In this document: piece after piece, positions 1 to 8,734 of the stretch
Numbering within the stretch: position 1 is the first letter of the stretch
How the letters are laid out: the number at the start of each line of letters is the position of its first letter
DNA from: Scybalousia_A sp964626385
Lineage (GTDB): Bacteria > Bacteroidota > Bacteroidia > Bacteroidales > P3
NCBI GenBank assembly: GCA_964626385.1
Contig: CAZVEO010000012.1
Coordinates: forward strand, 1-34,008
Length of the DNA: 34,008 bases
Direction: 5' to 3'
The notes under the pieces: model-generated
The model's input: only the letters and a program-made list of their open reading frames with translations
Told to the model about the DNA's origin: nothing
The model's database searches: none
Made by a program: the position numbers and the translations under genes

Positions 1-959
1 TCCAAGCGTTGTTCTGATAATCATAACCCGCTATCGCTATATCACAATGTGGATTATCTGCTCTTGAAGAGTCATTAATAGAGGTATTTGCCGTAAAAGT
101 AGATGCAAAACTTGCAGGAGTATTGTTATTATAAAGACTCGCATCATTTCCCAACCCCGCAACAAAATTCCAACGACCAGTATGTAAAACTGCAGTATTT
201 GGAATACTAACATTGTAATTCTTCAAGACAGTAGACCAATTATTAGCAGAAAGATAATTCGTATTCGGAACATAAAATGTCGCAGAAGAAGAAATATTAT
301 TAAAAGAAGATGTAGTTAAAGTTGGAGGAGTATTTGATGTTAATGTTATACTAGTCAAGCCACTACAATTAGCAAAAGCATAGTAACTTATACTTGTTAC
401 GGAATTACCTATTGTTACACTAGTAAGCTCCGTACAACCATAAAAAGCATCGCTACCTATACTAGTTACAGAATTAGGAATTGTTATACTAGTAAGACTT
501 GTACAAGCAGAAAAAGTTAGGATGTCTATACTATTTATTGAATTAGGAATTGTTACACTTGTCAAACTGGTACAAGCATAAAAAGCACGGCTACCTATAC
601 TTGTTACAGAATTAGGAATATTTATACTTGTTATATCAAAGTGGTTATAAAAAGCCCGTTCTTCTATACTTGTTACTTTATATGTTATACCACCATTAGT
701 TACACTTGAAGGTATCGTAACGGCATCGCTAATAGTTGATGTAGCTTTTACAGAAACATTGGTTGTTCCAGAAATAACGGTGTAAGTTAGATTATCTTGG
801 GTGAATGTTTGTGCGTGGGAAATAAAAGGTATAGCACAAAGAAATAATAAAAGTAAAGTTGTTTTTAAGGAGGTTAAGTGTTTGATTGTTAATGTTTTAC
901 CCCCCCCCTATAGAAAATAAGGAAAGCCTTTGATTGACTTTAAAATTTTTGTTTGTCAT
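1..959 (-). CDS. BspA-like leucine-rich-repeat surface protein, frame broken at a G9 tract, 3' end outside window
   Basis: Translating the minus strand from about 895 downward gives a signal peptide (hydrophobic LLLLFLCAIPFISHAQ) followed by about four 23-residue repeats of the LRR_5/BspA type (IPNSVTSIG, AFYACTSLTSVTI) and then a further domain cut by the window edge. This frame has no start codon: a TAG lies just before the G run. The only suitable ATG is at 959-957. It opens MTNKNFKVNQRLSLFSI, enters the nine-G run (900-908) and stops at TAA directly after it. With eight (or eleven) G the ATG frame joins the signal-peptide frame exactly. BspA-like proteins are exported adhesins or surface proteins. 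A weak promoter-like pair lies upstream (TTTG 1017-1014, TAATTTTA 991-984). Alternatives are a decayed gene or a homopolymer sequencing error. The repeat family is clear; the switching is inferred. Confidence 0.8.
340..690 (-). repeat. 69-bp tandem repeats encoding BspA-like LRRs
   Basis: Near-identical units recur at about 69-bp spacing, each with a variant of the plus-strand phrase CTACCTATACTTGTTACAG. They encode the 23-residue LRR_5 unit seen in the protein. The high identity at DNA level makes gain or loss of units by recombination plausible. Confidence 0.8.
900..908 (-). repeat. Homopolymeric G9 tract (possible slipped-strand switch)
   Basis: Nine consecutive C on the plus strand, read as nine G in the LRR gene. 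It is the only G/C run of this length I noticed in a strongly AT-rich window. It lies about 50 nt after the ATG at 959 and just before the signal peptide. Its length decides whether the two reading frames join: 9 is out of frame, 8 or 11 in frame. Confidence 0.9.
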
Positions 960-1066
960 GGTGATTAAAATTTGTTAAAATGTTAAAATTATAAATCTCT
1001 ACTTTTCAGAAGGCAAAAGTATAACAAAAAACTAATATGAGAAAACTTTTTTGAGTTTTTTTATAG

Positions 1067-1136
1067 GTTAGCATAAGTTGAAATAAGTTATTATGAGTTG
1101 TTATAGGTTAGCATAGGTTGTTATGAGTTATTATGA
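1067..1136. repeat. Seven tandem 10-bp repeats (GTTRNYATRR-like)
   Basis: Seven consecutive decamers, all starting GTT, run without a gap: GTTAGCATAA, GTTGAAATAA, GTTATTATGA, GTTGTTATAG, then three further variants. The period is exactly 10 bp. The same units reappear at 16480-16519. The array lies between the patatin gene 3' end and the LRR gene promoter region. Function is unknown. Confidence 0.85.
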
Positions 1137-1147
1137 GTTACAGCCTA

Positions 1148-1250
1148 AGGGTGTTCTATAAGGGCAGAGCCACTACTTTTTTTTAATGGCTTTGCCCCTA
1201 TAAAACACCCTACGGGTGTGCCTGTGTTCTTATAAAACAGCCTGTGGCTG
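1148..1250. repeat. Intergenic hairpin repeat with terminator-like stems
   Basis: A long imperfect inverted repeat spans 1148-1211 (AGGGTGTTCTATAAGGGC against GCCCCTATAAAACACCCT). It is followed by two small palindromes, CACCCTACGGGTG (1206-1218) and CAGCCTGTGGCTG (1238-1250). Read on the minus strand, the second lies directly after the patatin stop codon and is followed by TTTTAT, so it could end that operon's transcript. The same vocabulary (GGCTTTGCCC, TATAAAACACCC) recurs at 15975-16035, 22042-22116 and 33655-33815. Confidence 0.7.
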
Positions 1251-3473
1251 TTAGAATTGGTAACCTATGTTTATAAACAGATACGGTTCTTTTGTTCTAT
1301 TGGAATATCCTAAGGAAGCACCCAAAGGACCTATAATAGAATTGTAACTATAGGACATACGTACTCCCCAAAGAGGAGATTCGGAAAATATTTCTTGTAT
1401 TTTATCGTCTTTGTATCCCAAACTTCCTGCCAATGTAAAATAACTATTTTTCCATACTTGTTTTCTTAGTTGTAGGTCTAAGGCTACAAAGTTTTTTTCT
1501 ATTATCTCCAAATTGTCCACTCCGGCAAAAGGAAGTTGTTGCTCCACGTAGTGAGCAAAATATTCTCCACCTATGCAGTTGGCGAGTATCGTTGGCATAT
1601 CCTCACCGTAAATACTTCTACCATAAATCATAGGCGTTAAATAAAAACGATGCTTTAAATCGAAAGTTTTCAAAAATTTATAAGTCAAAGTGTGTAAAGG
1701 AGCGTGGTCGTTGTATTGGTATAGATTATCAGTATATAAAGCATATTCTACATATCGCAAACCACCAGAAGTAGTAAAATATTCTTTATCTCTATTGTCA
1801 TAACTTATTTTTGCATGATAAGACCAAAGATGAGGTGTTGGTAAATAGACATTTTGAGATTTTTTGCCATATAACAAATTTGAAAAATTAAAGTAGTCCC
1901 AACGTACGAAAGTAGTCAAAAGAAAGTTTCTCAAGTTTATGTTTGCAAAAGAAAAGTTTATTTGATGTTGTTTATAGTCCGGGTTAAGGTCTCGGTCGGC
2001 GTGGTAATAAATATTTAGGTCTTGATGTCTAAAAATGTAGGACAAACTAAAAGAATAAGCATCCCAAACGTTTAAATCGGATTCTAAACTAAAGAGGCTT
2101 CTTTTTCCCAAACGTAAAGTAGATTTTAGCATCATAGGAAACAGAAAATTAATGGGAGCTACTCCTTCCATTTGCATAGATACTTGTTCCTCGTTATCAA
2201 ATCTTATTCCAAGAAACAATTCTGCTGTTTTCTTTCCTTCGCTCGTTATATCTATACCATAACCATTTTTTTGATATTTTATTTGATAAGAAACATCATT
2301 GTAAAACAAAGTGCTTCTAAGAGAGGTCATAACCTTTTCTATTGTGTCTATGGTTGTGGTTCCTCCGGCTACAAGATTAAATTTCTCTCTCAAATAATGC
2401 TCGTCTTTGCTATCTATATTATTGAAAGTAATATCTCCTATTTTCATTCTTATTTTTTGATTAAGCATACGATAAGGAGTAATTCTTGGTGCTAAAGAGT
2501 CAGCAGTCATATTTAATTGTTGTTTCAAGTCAAGCATTTCTTGAAAATGTGTTCTTGTTGCATATTCTCCTCGTCTAATCAAAGTATCTATAGCTTCAGC
2601 GTTAAAACTTGCAGCTGAATAGCCTTCTACGTTTACCTGAATAAAGACATCGCACATATTTTTGTTTTCTTCAAACTTTGCAATAGTGTTTACGTCCATT
2701 AGTTGATTGACAATGGCAAGAGTTGAGTTAAAATCTTCTGCCTTACGATTGACTATATCTTGCACAGTTACGCCTATGATTATATCTGCTCCCATTTGTT
2801 TGGCTATATCCACGGGGAAGTTGTTTTTTAGCCCCCCGTCTACCAATACTTTATTGCCAAGTTTGACTGGAGTAAAAACAGCGGGAATACTCATAGAGGC
2901 ACGCATTGCGGTTGCCAAATTACCCGAATGAAAATCTACCTCAGAATAAGAAACCATATCCGTGGCAACGCAAGCAAAAGGAATAGGCAGGGAATTAAAA
3001 TCAATGCTATCGTGGTAGCCTAAGGTTAGTTTAGAAAAAAGATTTGCGAGATTTTTGCCCTTGATAAAGCCGGGCTTACCTAAGGCAAATTTGCCCATGT
3101 GATTGATATCCACAGAACCAATATAGGTATTTTCTCTTTTTCTTTGCAAAAGTCCTTGTTCTTTGCTGTCTATACGGTCGGAAAGCAGAAATGACCAATC
3201 TTGTACCCTTACCAAAGAATCCAACATATCGGCAGTGTAACCAATGGAATACAACCCACCCATCAAAGCCCCCATAGAAGTTCCTACAATAATGTCTATG
3301 GGTAAGCCAGCCTCTTCTATTACTTTTAATGCCCCTATGTGTGCGCTACCCTTTGCTCCGCCTCCAGAAAGGACAAGTGCTACTTTTTTTCTATGCAAAG
3401 TATCTTGTGCTATAAGATTAGAAAAGGTAAGTATTATCAACAAAAATAAAATAAGTCTCTTCAACTGCTTCAT
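1251..3473 (-). CDS. Patatin-like phospholipase with POTRA and outer-membrane barrel (type Vd-like)
   Basis: 740 residues. A signal peptide (residues 1-22, ending NLIAQ) precedes a patatin/RssA lipase domain at about 30-230. The oxyanion loop GGGAKG (37-42), the nucleophile elbow GTSMG with Ser66, and the DGG motif with Asp212 complete the Ser-Asp dyad. A POTRA-like stretch follows at about 335-410. The C-terminal ~310 residues are rich in alternating aromatic strands and end in ...NIGYQF, as expected of a BamA-type surface-antigen barrel. This architecture matches the PlpD/FplA class, in which the lipase is carried by its own barrel. The natural lipid substrate is unknown. It is the last gene of a minus-strand operon, 52 bp after the ComEC-type gene. 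The start ATG is directly followed by a good signal peptide. Confidence 0.9.
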   Translation of the reverse strand: MKQLKRLILFLLIILTFSNLIAQDTLHRKKVALVLSGGGAKGSAHIGALKVIEEAGLPIDIIVGTSMGALMGGLYSIGYTADMLDSLVRVQDWSFLLSDRIDSKEQGLLQRKRENTYIGSVDINHMGKFALGKPGFIKGKNLANLFSKLTLGYHDSIDFNSLPIPFACVATDMVSYSEVDFHSGNLATAMRASMSIPAVFTPVKLGNKVLVDGGLKNNFPVDIAKQMGADIIIGVTVQDIVNRKAEDFNSTLAIVNQLMDVNTIAKFEENKNMCDVFIQVNVEGYSAASFNAEAIDTLIRRGEYATRTHFQEMLDLKQQLNMTADSLAPRITPYRMLNQKIRMKIGDITFNNIDSKDEHYLREKFNLVAGGTTTIDTIEKVMTSLRSTLFYNDVSYQIKYQKNGYGIDITSEGKKTAELFLGIRFDNEEQVSMQMEGVAPINFLFPMMLKSTLRLGKRSLFSLESDLNVWDAYSFSLSYIFRHQDLNIYYHADRDLNPDYKQHQINFSFANINLRNFLLTTFVRWDYFNFSNLLYGKKSQNVYLPTPHLWSYHAKISYDNRDKEYFTTSGGLRYVEYALYTDNLYQYNDHAPLHTLTYKFLKTFDLKHRFYLTPMIYGRSIYGEDMPTILANCIGGEYFAHYVEQQLPFAGVDNLEIIEKNFVALDLQLRKQVWKNSYFTLAGSLGYKDDKIQEIFSESPLWGVRMSYSYNSIIGPLGASLGYSNRTKEPYLFINIGYQF

Positions 3474-3525
3474 CTCTCTTTTTTCTTTTTTATTTTAACG
3501 CTGTGGATTTCTATTTTATTGTAAT

Positions 3526-4857
3526 TTAGAAAAATATACTATTAAGTTTTTCTGTTTGCTCACCGATAAATAAAAGTATGGACAATTCAAAATTAAGTAT
3601 TTTTGATAAACATATGTTAAGTATTGGTACAAAACTTAAGGGTAAATAAATTACTATAGAAATGAGTATTACTTGCGCCAAAGGAATTGCAAATAAGTTG
3701 GCTAAAAGAAAAAATAAAGGAAAATAACCAAAATTGAATATAAGTACAGGTAAGCAACAAATTTGAGTAGCAACAGAGATAGAAATATTCTGAAAAACGC
3801 TGTTGGAAATAGCGTTTAAATTATTTGTCGGCTTTATAAAAAGAGAAGATACTTTTTTAAGTTTGCTAAAGATATAAGGTTTGAAAGCAAAAATACCAAA
3901 TACTGCTAAAAAAGAAAGTTGAAAACTAATATTGAACAATAGTAAAGGGTCTGCCAAAAGAAAAATAAAAGCTGCAACAAACAAAATATTCATACTATCA
4001 TATTCTCTTTTGGAAATTGTGGCTAAAAGAAAAAGACTATACATAACTGCCACCCTGACACAAGAAGGAGATAAACCGACAATGAAGGCTATTGCCCAGG
4101 TCAAAAGCATTAGTATTATTTTTCTCAAATAAAACCCTCTTAAATTGTTGCTAATAATAAAGCCCAATAGAAAATCAAAAAATGAAACTATTATCATAAC
4201 ATGCAAACCAGATACGCAAAGTATATGAGCCAAACCTGAATGATTAAACATTTGCCGTGTATCTTTTTGCATTGTTGTTTTATCACCTAAAAGCATTGCT
4301 ATAGACAAAGACTTCTGTTCTTTATTCATATTACTTTTCAATAATATGTTTTTCAATTTTTCATTTACATCAAAAGCCAATAACCTTATATTTTTTGCTC
4401 CATTTCGTTTTTTTATAGTAAAATCTTGTAAAAAAGCAAAGTGATATATTCTTTTGTGTTTCATATAATGGACATAGTCAAAAGAATTATCAAAGTTTTT
4501 TATAGGTATAAGATTAGTCTTTGCAATTATAGTATCACCCATTTTCAAAATAGGGTAGGCTGTGTTGTTGCTATCTTTCTTTGGCAGATATATTTGTACC
4601 TCACCAGTGGTCTCTATCCATTTGTTTTCATTGTCAATAGCAATCATATTAGCAATATAACCTATATGATTGCCTTTTGTGGTTGGTTTTGGTGCTGTTT
4701 CTATTACGTATTTGGAAAGAGAAGTATTTGAGTTTAAGTTTTTGATATAATGATTGCGCAAAAATATTGTAGGTGCAAAACTATCAAAAACTATTATTAT
4801 AATTATCAATAAAATAAGTGGTATAATTATTGGTCGATTTGTAAAAAAATCTTTCAT
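3526..4857 (-). CDS. ComEC/Rec2-family membrane protein (short form)
   Basis: 443 residues. An N-terminal membrane segment (9-30) precedes a soluble OB-like DUF4131 region. The competence domain follows, with the signature SGLAHILCVSGLHVMII at about 208-224 and several further membrane helices (for example GLSPSCVRVAVMYSLFLL and FNISFQLSFLAVFGIFAF). ComEC forms the inner-membrane channel for single-stranded DNA uptake. This protein ends soon after the competence domain: there is no C-terminal metallo-beta-lactamase domain, so it is much shorter than the 650-750 residue classical form. It lies 20 bp downstream of folB in the same orientation. Family assignment is confident; DNA uptake is inferred. 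Confidence 0.85.
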   Translation of the reverse strand: MKDFFTNRPIIIPLILLIIIIIVFDSFAPTIFLRNHYIKNLNSNTSLSKYVIETAPKPTTKGNHIGYIANMIAIDNENKWIETTGEVQIYLPKKDSNNTAYPILKMGDTIIAKTNLIPIKNFDNSFDYVHYMKHKRIYHFAFLQDFTIKKRNGAKNIRLLAFDVNEKLKNILLKSNMNKEQKSLSIAMLLGDKTTMQKDTRQMFNHSGLAHILCVSGLHVMIIVSFFDFLLGFIISNNLRGFYLRKIILMLLTWAIAFIVGLSPSCVRVAVMYSLFLLATISKREYDSMNILFVAAFIFLLADPLLLFNISFQLSFLAVFGIFAFKPYIFSKLKKVSSLFIKPTNNLNAISNSVFQNISISVATQICCLPVLIFNFGYFPLFFLLANLFAIPLAQVILISIVIYLPLSFVPILNICLSKILNFELSILLFIGEQTEKLNSIFF

Positions 4858-4877
4858 CTATCTGATTTTTTTAATAC

Positions 4878-5228
4878 CTAATCACATAACTCTACCGAGA
4901 CATAGTCCATTTTGCCACCAACAGGTGGGTTTAGTTTTTTTACATTTACGTTTATTTTGTTGATATTTGAAAATTCTTTTTTTACTCTGTTGATTATTCT
5001 GCGAGCAATATGTTCCAAAAGATGAGAAGATTGTTGCATTTCCTCTTTGATAAGCAAATAAACTTTGGAGTAATCCACAGTATCTTCCACATTATCCGTT
5101 TGTTCTGCCAAAGAACTATCTGTTTCAAAGGATATATCTACCAAAAAATGTGTACCTATTTTTCTTTCCTCCGTAAAACATCCATGGTAACCATAGAATT
5201 CCATATTTTTTATTTCTATCCTGCTCAT
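4878..5228 (-). CDS. folB: Dihydroneopterin aldolase
   Basis: 116 residues, the usual length. FolB converts 7,8-dihydroneopterin to 6-hydroxymethyl-dihydropterin in cytosolic folate synthesis. The family landmarks are visible: FYGYHGCFTEER near the N-terminus with catalytic Glu21, VDYSKVY with Tyr53, LLEHIA with the substrate-binding Glu72, and VKKLNPPV with the catalytic Lys98. The gene lies 14 bp after the TPR gene and 20 bp before the ComEC-type gene, so it is probably co-transcribed with both. Confidence 0.95.
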   Translation of the reverse strand: MSRIEIKNMEFYGYHGCFTEERKIGTHFLVDISFETDSSLAEQTDNVEDTVDYSKVYLLIKEEMQQSSHLLEHIARRIINRVKKEFSNINKINVNVKKLNPPVGGKMDYVSVELCD

Positions 5229-5242
5229 TTTTAGTTTTAAAT

Positions 5243-6277
5243 TTATTCCATATTGTAGCGTGAAAAATAATTTTGATTTGAAAGTTTTATAGGGGTGTTT
5301 TCCAAATACTTTAGGAATTTATTCCACTGTGTCTTATGAGAATTAATCCATGAGGAACTTTCTTTTGTATTTCCGTATGCAAACAAATAATAATTATAAG
5401 CATCAAATAGTCCGTTGTCTATCAAAGTTTTTTGGTATTGAAACAACGGGTTGTCAAAATCTTTTTCTTCTCTATAAAGCAGAGTGATAAATTTTTTGCG
5501 TACTTCTATTAGATTAGATATATTTAGAAAATTTTTGTCTCTGAAAGATTTTTGCATAAGATTATCAAACACTTGTGGAAAAACATTTTTTCTTTCAAAA
5601 GAATCGGAATATACAATTATATCATTGTTAAAGTTTACTTTAAGAGTGTTTTTGTCCATAATGATACACTCTTTGTAGGCCTCAAAAAGATTTTTGGAAA
5701 GTTCTTTACTTCTTTCGCTCTCAGGTTCTAGTATCATAAAAATCTCTCCATACAACACTCCCCAAACCACCTCTGTACTCATTAAAAAAACTTTTGCTGC
5801 TCTATAATAGTTGGAAGCATATAAAGGTTCTACCTCTATACCCTTTTCATACCAATACAAAGCCTCTCTGTAATTGCCCTCTTTGTATTTGATATTGCCA
5901 AGTTCCAAATGTAAATTGCCTGCCGTTGGATATCTATTTAAACCAAGCATATATATATCTACTGCTTTGTAAGAGTTACCTTTTTCATCGTATGCATTGC
6001 CCAATAGTTGATAAATATCGCTCGGTGCGTTTTCTTCCAAGAACGGAGTCAATACATTTATTGTTTTGTCAAATTCGTTGTTGCAATAGTATGTCCACGC
6101 CAACTCGTAAGAGCATTTTAACTTGTCTTCTCCTTCGTCTATGGCTTTACGTAAAAGATGCTCGGCTTCAAACCATTTTTGTTGCTGTATGGCTTGCAAT
6201 GCTTCATAGTACAAACTATCTTGAGCAAAAGAAACAAAGTACGTTATTATACTTAAAACAAAAAATACCCTTTTCAT
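5243..6277 (-). CDS. Secreted TPR-repeat protein
   Basis: About 344 residues from ATG 6277. A longer frame reaches 6304, but the 6277 start gives a clean signal peptide (MKRVFFVLSIITYFVSFAQ) and leaves room for the promoter at 6302-6309, so I prefer it. The first ~150 mature residues hold tandem tetratricopeptide-like helices (AEHLLRKAIDEGEDKLKCSY, ALYWYEKGIEVEPLYASNYY). The rest has no domain I recognise. TPRs bind other proteins; the partner is unknown. It is the first gene of the operon with folB, the ComEC-type gene and the patatin gene. Confidence 0.8.
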   Translation of the reverse strand: MKRVFFVLSIITYFVSFAQDSLYYEALQAIQQQKWFEAEHLLRKAIDEGEDKLKCSYELAWTYYCNNEFDKTINVLTPFLEENAPSDIYQLLGNAYDEKGNSYKAVDIYMLGLNRYPTAGNLHLELGNIKYKEGNYREALYWYEKGIEVEPLYASNYYRAAKVFLMSTEVVWGVLYGEIFMILEPESERSKELSKNLFEAYKECIIMDKNTLKVNFNNDIIVYSDSFERKNVFPQVFDNLMQKSFRDKNFLNISNLIEVRKKFITLLYREEKDFDNPLFQYQKTLIDNGLFDAYNYYLFAYGNTKESSSWINSHKTQWNKFLKYLENTPIKLSNQNYFSRYNME

Positions 6278-6301
6278 AAAATACCACGTAATATTTGCAC
6301 A

Positions 6302-6309
6302 CAAAATTA
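6302..6309 (-). promoter_or_regulatory. -7 box (TAATTTTG) for the TPR-folB operon
   Basis: A minus-strand TAATTTTG matches the Bacteroidetes TAnnTTTG box, 24 nt before the chosen ATG at 6277. The -33 element is weak (TTTA at 6335-6332). It is divergent from the purL promoter. Confidence 0.55.
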
Positions 6310-6338
6310 CGAAAATAATTTATAATCAATATAAAGTT

Positions 6339-6369
6339 TTTGTCAGTCTGCAAAGTTTTTGTATTTTTG
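6339..6369 (+). promoter_or_regulatory. Consensus Bacteroidetes promoter of purL
   Basis: TTTG (6339-6342), a 19-nt spacer, then TATTTTTG (6362-6369). Both boxes match the -33/-7 consensus. Transcription should begin near 6374, giving a leader of about 50 nt before the purL ATG. Confidence 0.7.
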
Positions 6370-6422
6370 CAAGCAATCAGAAGCAGGGTTTTGAGAAAAA
6401 AATTGCGAAAATAAATAAAGAT

Positions 6423-8660
6423 ATGATAAAAACCGAAGAAGTTAATTTGGAAACTGCTCACAAGTTAGGTTTGCTTGATGAGGAGTTTGAACAGATAAAA
6501 CAATATTTAGGAGGAAGAACACCTAATTTTACTGAACTTAGTATTTATTCTGTTATGTGGTCAGAGCACGCCTCATATAAGAATAGTATAAAATGGATAA
6601 AAAAACTTCCTAAAGAAGGAAAACAGATGCTTGTTGCACCGGGAGAGGAAAATGCCGGAATGGTAGATGTGGGCGATGGAAGAGCCTGCGTTTTCAAAAT
6701 AGAAAGTCATAATCACCCCTGTGCTGTAGAGCCTTTTCAAGGAGCTGCCACAGGAGTTGGAGGCATAAATAGAGATATCTTTACAATGGGAGCTAGACCT
6801 ATAGCACAACTAAATTCATTGCGTTTTGGCTCTTTGCAGAGCAAGCATGCTAAACGTTTGTTTAAAGGGACGGTTGCAGGTATTTCTCATTATGGCAATT
6901 CTTTTGGTGTTCCTGTTTTGGGAGGAGAGGTTTTCTTTGATGAGTGTTTTGAAAACAACCCTTTGGTCAATGCAATGAGTGTAGGTATTATGAAAAAAGA
7001 AGACCTTATTTCTGCAGTGGCAAAAGGAGCAGGTAACCCTGTTTATATTGTAGGCTCGGCTACAGGAAAAGATGGCATACATGGAGCAACCTTTGCAAGC
7101 GCTGACGTTACGGAAAATTCTGCAGATGATATACCTTCAATACAAGTTGGCGACCCATTCCAAGAGAAATTGCTTTTGGAAGCAAGTTTGGAACTTGGTC
7201 GTAGTGGAGCAATTGTTGGTATGCAAGATATGGGTGCCGCTGGTATTATTTGCTCTACTTCTGAAATGAGTGAAAAGGGCGGTAGTGGAATGAGAATAGA
7301 TTTGAGTAAAGTGCCTTTGCGTCAACAGAATATTGAGGCTTGGGAAATACTTCTTTCAGAATCTCAAGAGCGTATGCTTGTTGTTGCTAAGAAAGGAAGA
7401 GAAGAGGAAGTTGAAAAGATATTTGAGAAATGGGATTTGAATTGTGCAAAAATAGGTGAGGTAATAGATGAGGATATGCTTTACTTCTACTGGAAAGGAA
7501 AATTGGTTGCACAAGTACCGGCTTCTACTCTTGTACTTGGAGGTGGTGCTCCGCAGTATGATAGAGAGTATAAAGAACCAGATTATTATAAGCATACACA
7601 TGATTTTAAAATTTCTGATATCAAGGAGCCTTCATTACAAGAGTGTAAGAAAATTGCACAAGAGATGACAAAAAATCCTAATCTTGCCTCTAAACGTTGG
7701 GTAATAGAACAATATGATTCTATGGTTGGTACTCGTAATATGACTACCAATGCTCCTGCTGATGCAGGTATAGCAAATATAAAAGGTTGTCAGAATGGTA
7801 TTGCTATGACTTGCGATTGCAATTCTCGTTATGTTTATTCCGACCCGTTTATTGGCACAGAGATAGCAGTTGCAGAGGCGGCTCGTAATATAGTCTGCTC
7901 AGGTGGAGAACCTTTGGCTGTTACCAATTGTTGTAACTTTGGTAACCCATACAAGCCTGAAACCTATTGGCAGTTTGTCAATGCAGTGCAAGGTATGGGC
8001 GAGGCTTGTAAAAAATTCTCTACTCCTGTTACGGGAGGCAATGTAAGTTTTTACAATCAAGCCTCAATCAATGGTGTTGTTGAAGCCGTTATGCCTTCTC
8101 CTGTTATAGGTATGGTAGGAACTGTAAATAAGAAATATCAAACTTCTTTGGATTTTAAACGAAAGGGAGCAACAATCTATCTTTTGGGAGAAATAAAGGA
8201 CGATATCAACTCTTCAGAATATCTTTATAACTATTGTAAAGTAAAACTTTCTCCTGTACCTTATTTTGATATGGATAAGGAATTTGCGTTGCAACAAGTA
8301 GTTAAAACTTTGATAAGAGATGGGTATATAGAATCTGCTCACGATGTTAGTGATGGAGGTCTGTTTATGAACCTTGTTGAGAGTGCAATGCACAGAGATT
8401 TTGGTTTCAATATATTGTCAGATAATAATGTTCGTTTGGATTCTTTCTTGTTTGGAGAAAGTCAATCGCGTATAGTTGTTACCATAGATGAGGATAAGTA
8501 TAACGATTTTATTGCTTTATTAAACAAAGAAAATATTCCTTGCCTTGCAATAGGAAAGGTAACCGATGGAGATATTGTTGTGGATGATGAATATTTTGGT
8601 AATATAGAGCAATATAAATATACGTATAACAATGTCTTAAATGAGATAATGGATAAATAA
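6423..8660 (+). CDS. purL: Phosphoribosylformylglycinamidine synthase, small-type PurL subunit
   Basis: 745 residues. PurL converts FGAR to FGAM in purine synthesis. MWSEHASYKNS, with the conserved His49, opens the synthetase core. IESHNHPCAVEPFQGAATGVGG is the first nucleotide-binding motif, and a second AIRS-like half follows (PVTGGNVSFYN, AHDVSDGGLF). The length fits the small-type enzyme, not the ~1230-residue fused form with its own glutaminase domain. It therefore needs separate PurS and PurQ, which are not in this window. It is a single gene with its own promoter and a strong terminator. Confidence 0.95.
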   Translation: MIKTEEVNLETAHKLGLLDEEFEQIKQYLGGRTPNFTELSIYSVMWSEHASYKNSIKWIKKLPKEGKQMLVAPGEENAGMVDVGDGRACVFKIESHNHPCAVEPFQGAATGVGGINRDIFTMGARPIAQLNSLRFGSLQSKHAKRLFKGTVAGISHYGNSFGVPVLGGEVFFDECFENNPLVNAMSVGIMKKEDLISAVAKGAGNPVYIVGSATGKDGIHGATFASADVTENSADDIPSIQVGDPFQEKLLLEASLELGRSGAIVGMQDMGAAGIICSTSEMSEKGGSGMRIDLSKVPLRQQNIEAWEILLSESQERMLVVAKKGREEEVEKIFEKWDLNCAKIGEVIDEDMLYFYWKGKLVAQVPASTLVLGGGAPQYDREYKEPDYYKHTHDFKISDIKEPSLQECKKIAQEMTKNPNLASKRWVIEQYDSMVGTRNMTTNAPADAGIANIKGCQNGIAMTCDCNSRYVYSDPFIGTEIAVAEAARNIVCSGGEPLAVTNCCNFGNPYKPETYWQFVNAVQGMGEACKKFSTPVTGGNVSFYNQASINGVVEAVMPSPVIGMVGTVNKKYQTSLDFKRKGATIYLLGEIKDDINSSEYLYNYCKVKLSPVPYFDMDKEFALQQVVKTLIRDGYIESAHDVSDGGLFMNLVESAMHRDFGFNILSDNNVRLDSFLFGESQSRIVVTIDEDKYNDFIALLNKENIPCLAIGKVTDGDIVVDDEYFGNIEQYKYTYNNVLNEIMDK

Positions 8661-8680
8661 TATTTTCATTTAATTAAAGA

Positions 8681-8716
8681 AAAAAGAGGAGTAAAGTATA
8701 CTTTGCCCCTCTTTTT
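8681..8716. terminator. Bidirectional terminator between purL and the restriction-modification gene
   Basis: Arms AAAAAGAGG (8681-8689) and CCTCTTTTT (8708-8716) enclose a palindromic core AAAGTATACTTT. The stem ends in a T run on one strand and an A run on the other, so it can stop transcripts from both convergent genes. Confidence 0.85.
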
Positions 8717-8734
8717 ATTTGTGATAAAGGTTGG

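Noticed and set aside
1067..1136. CRISPR array
   Set aside because: The units are 10 bp with no unique spacers between them; this is a simple tandem repeat.
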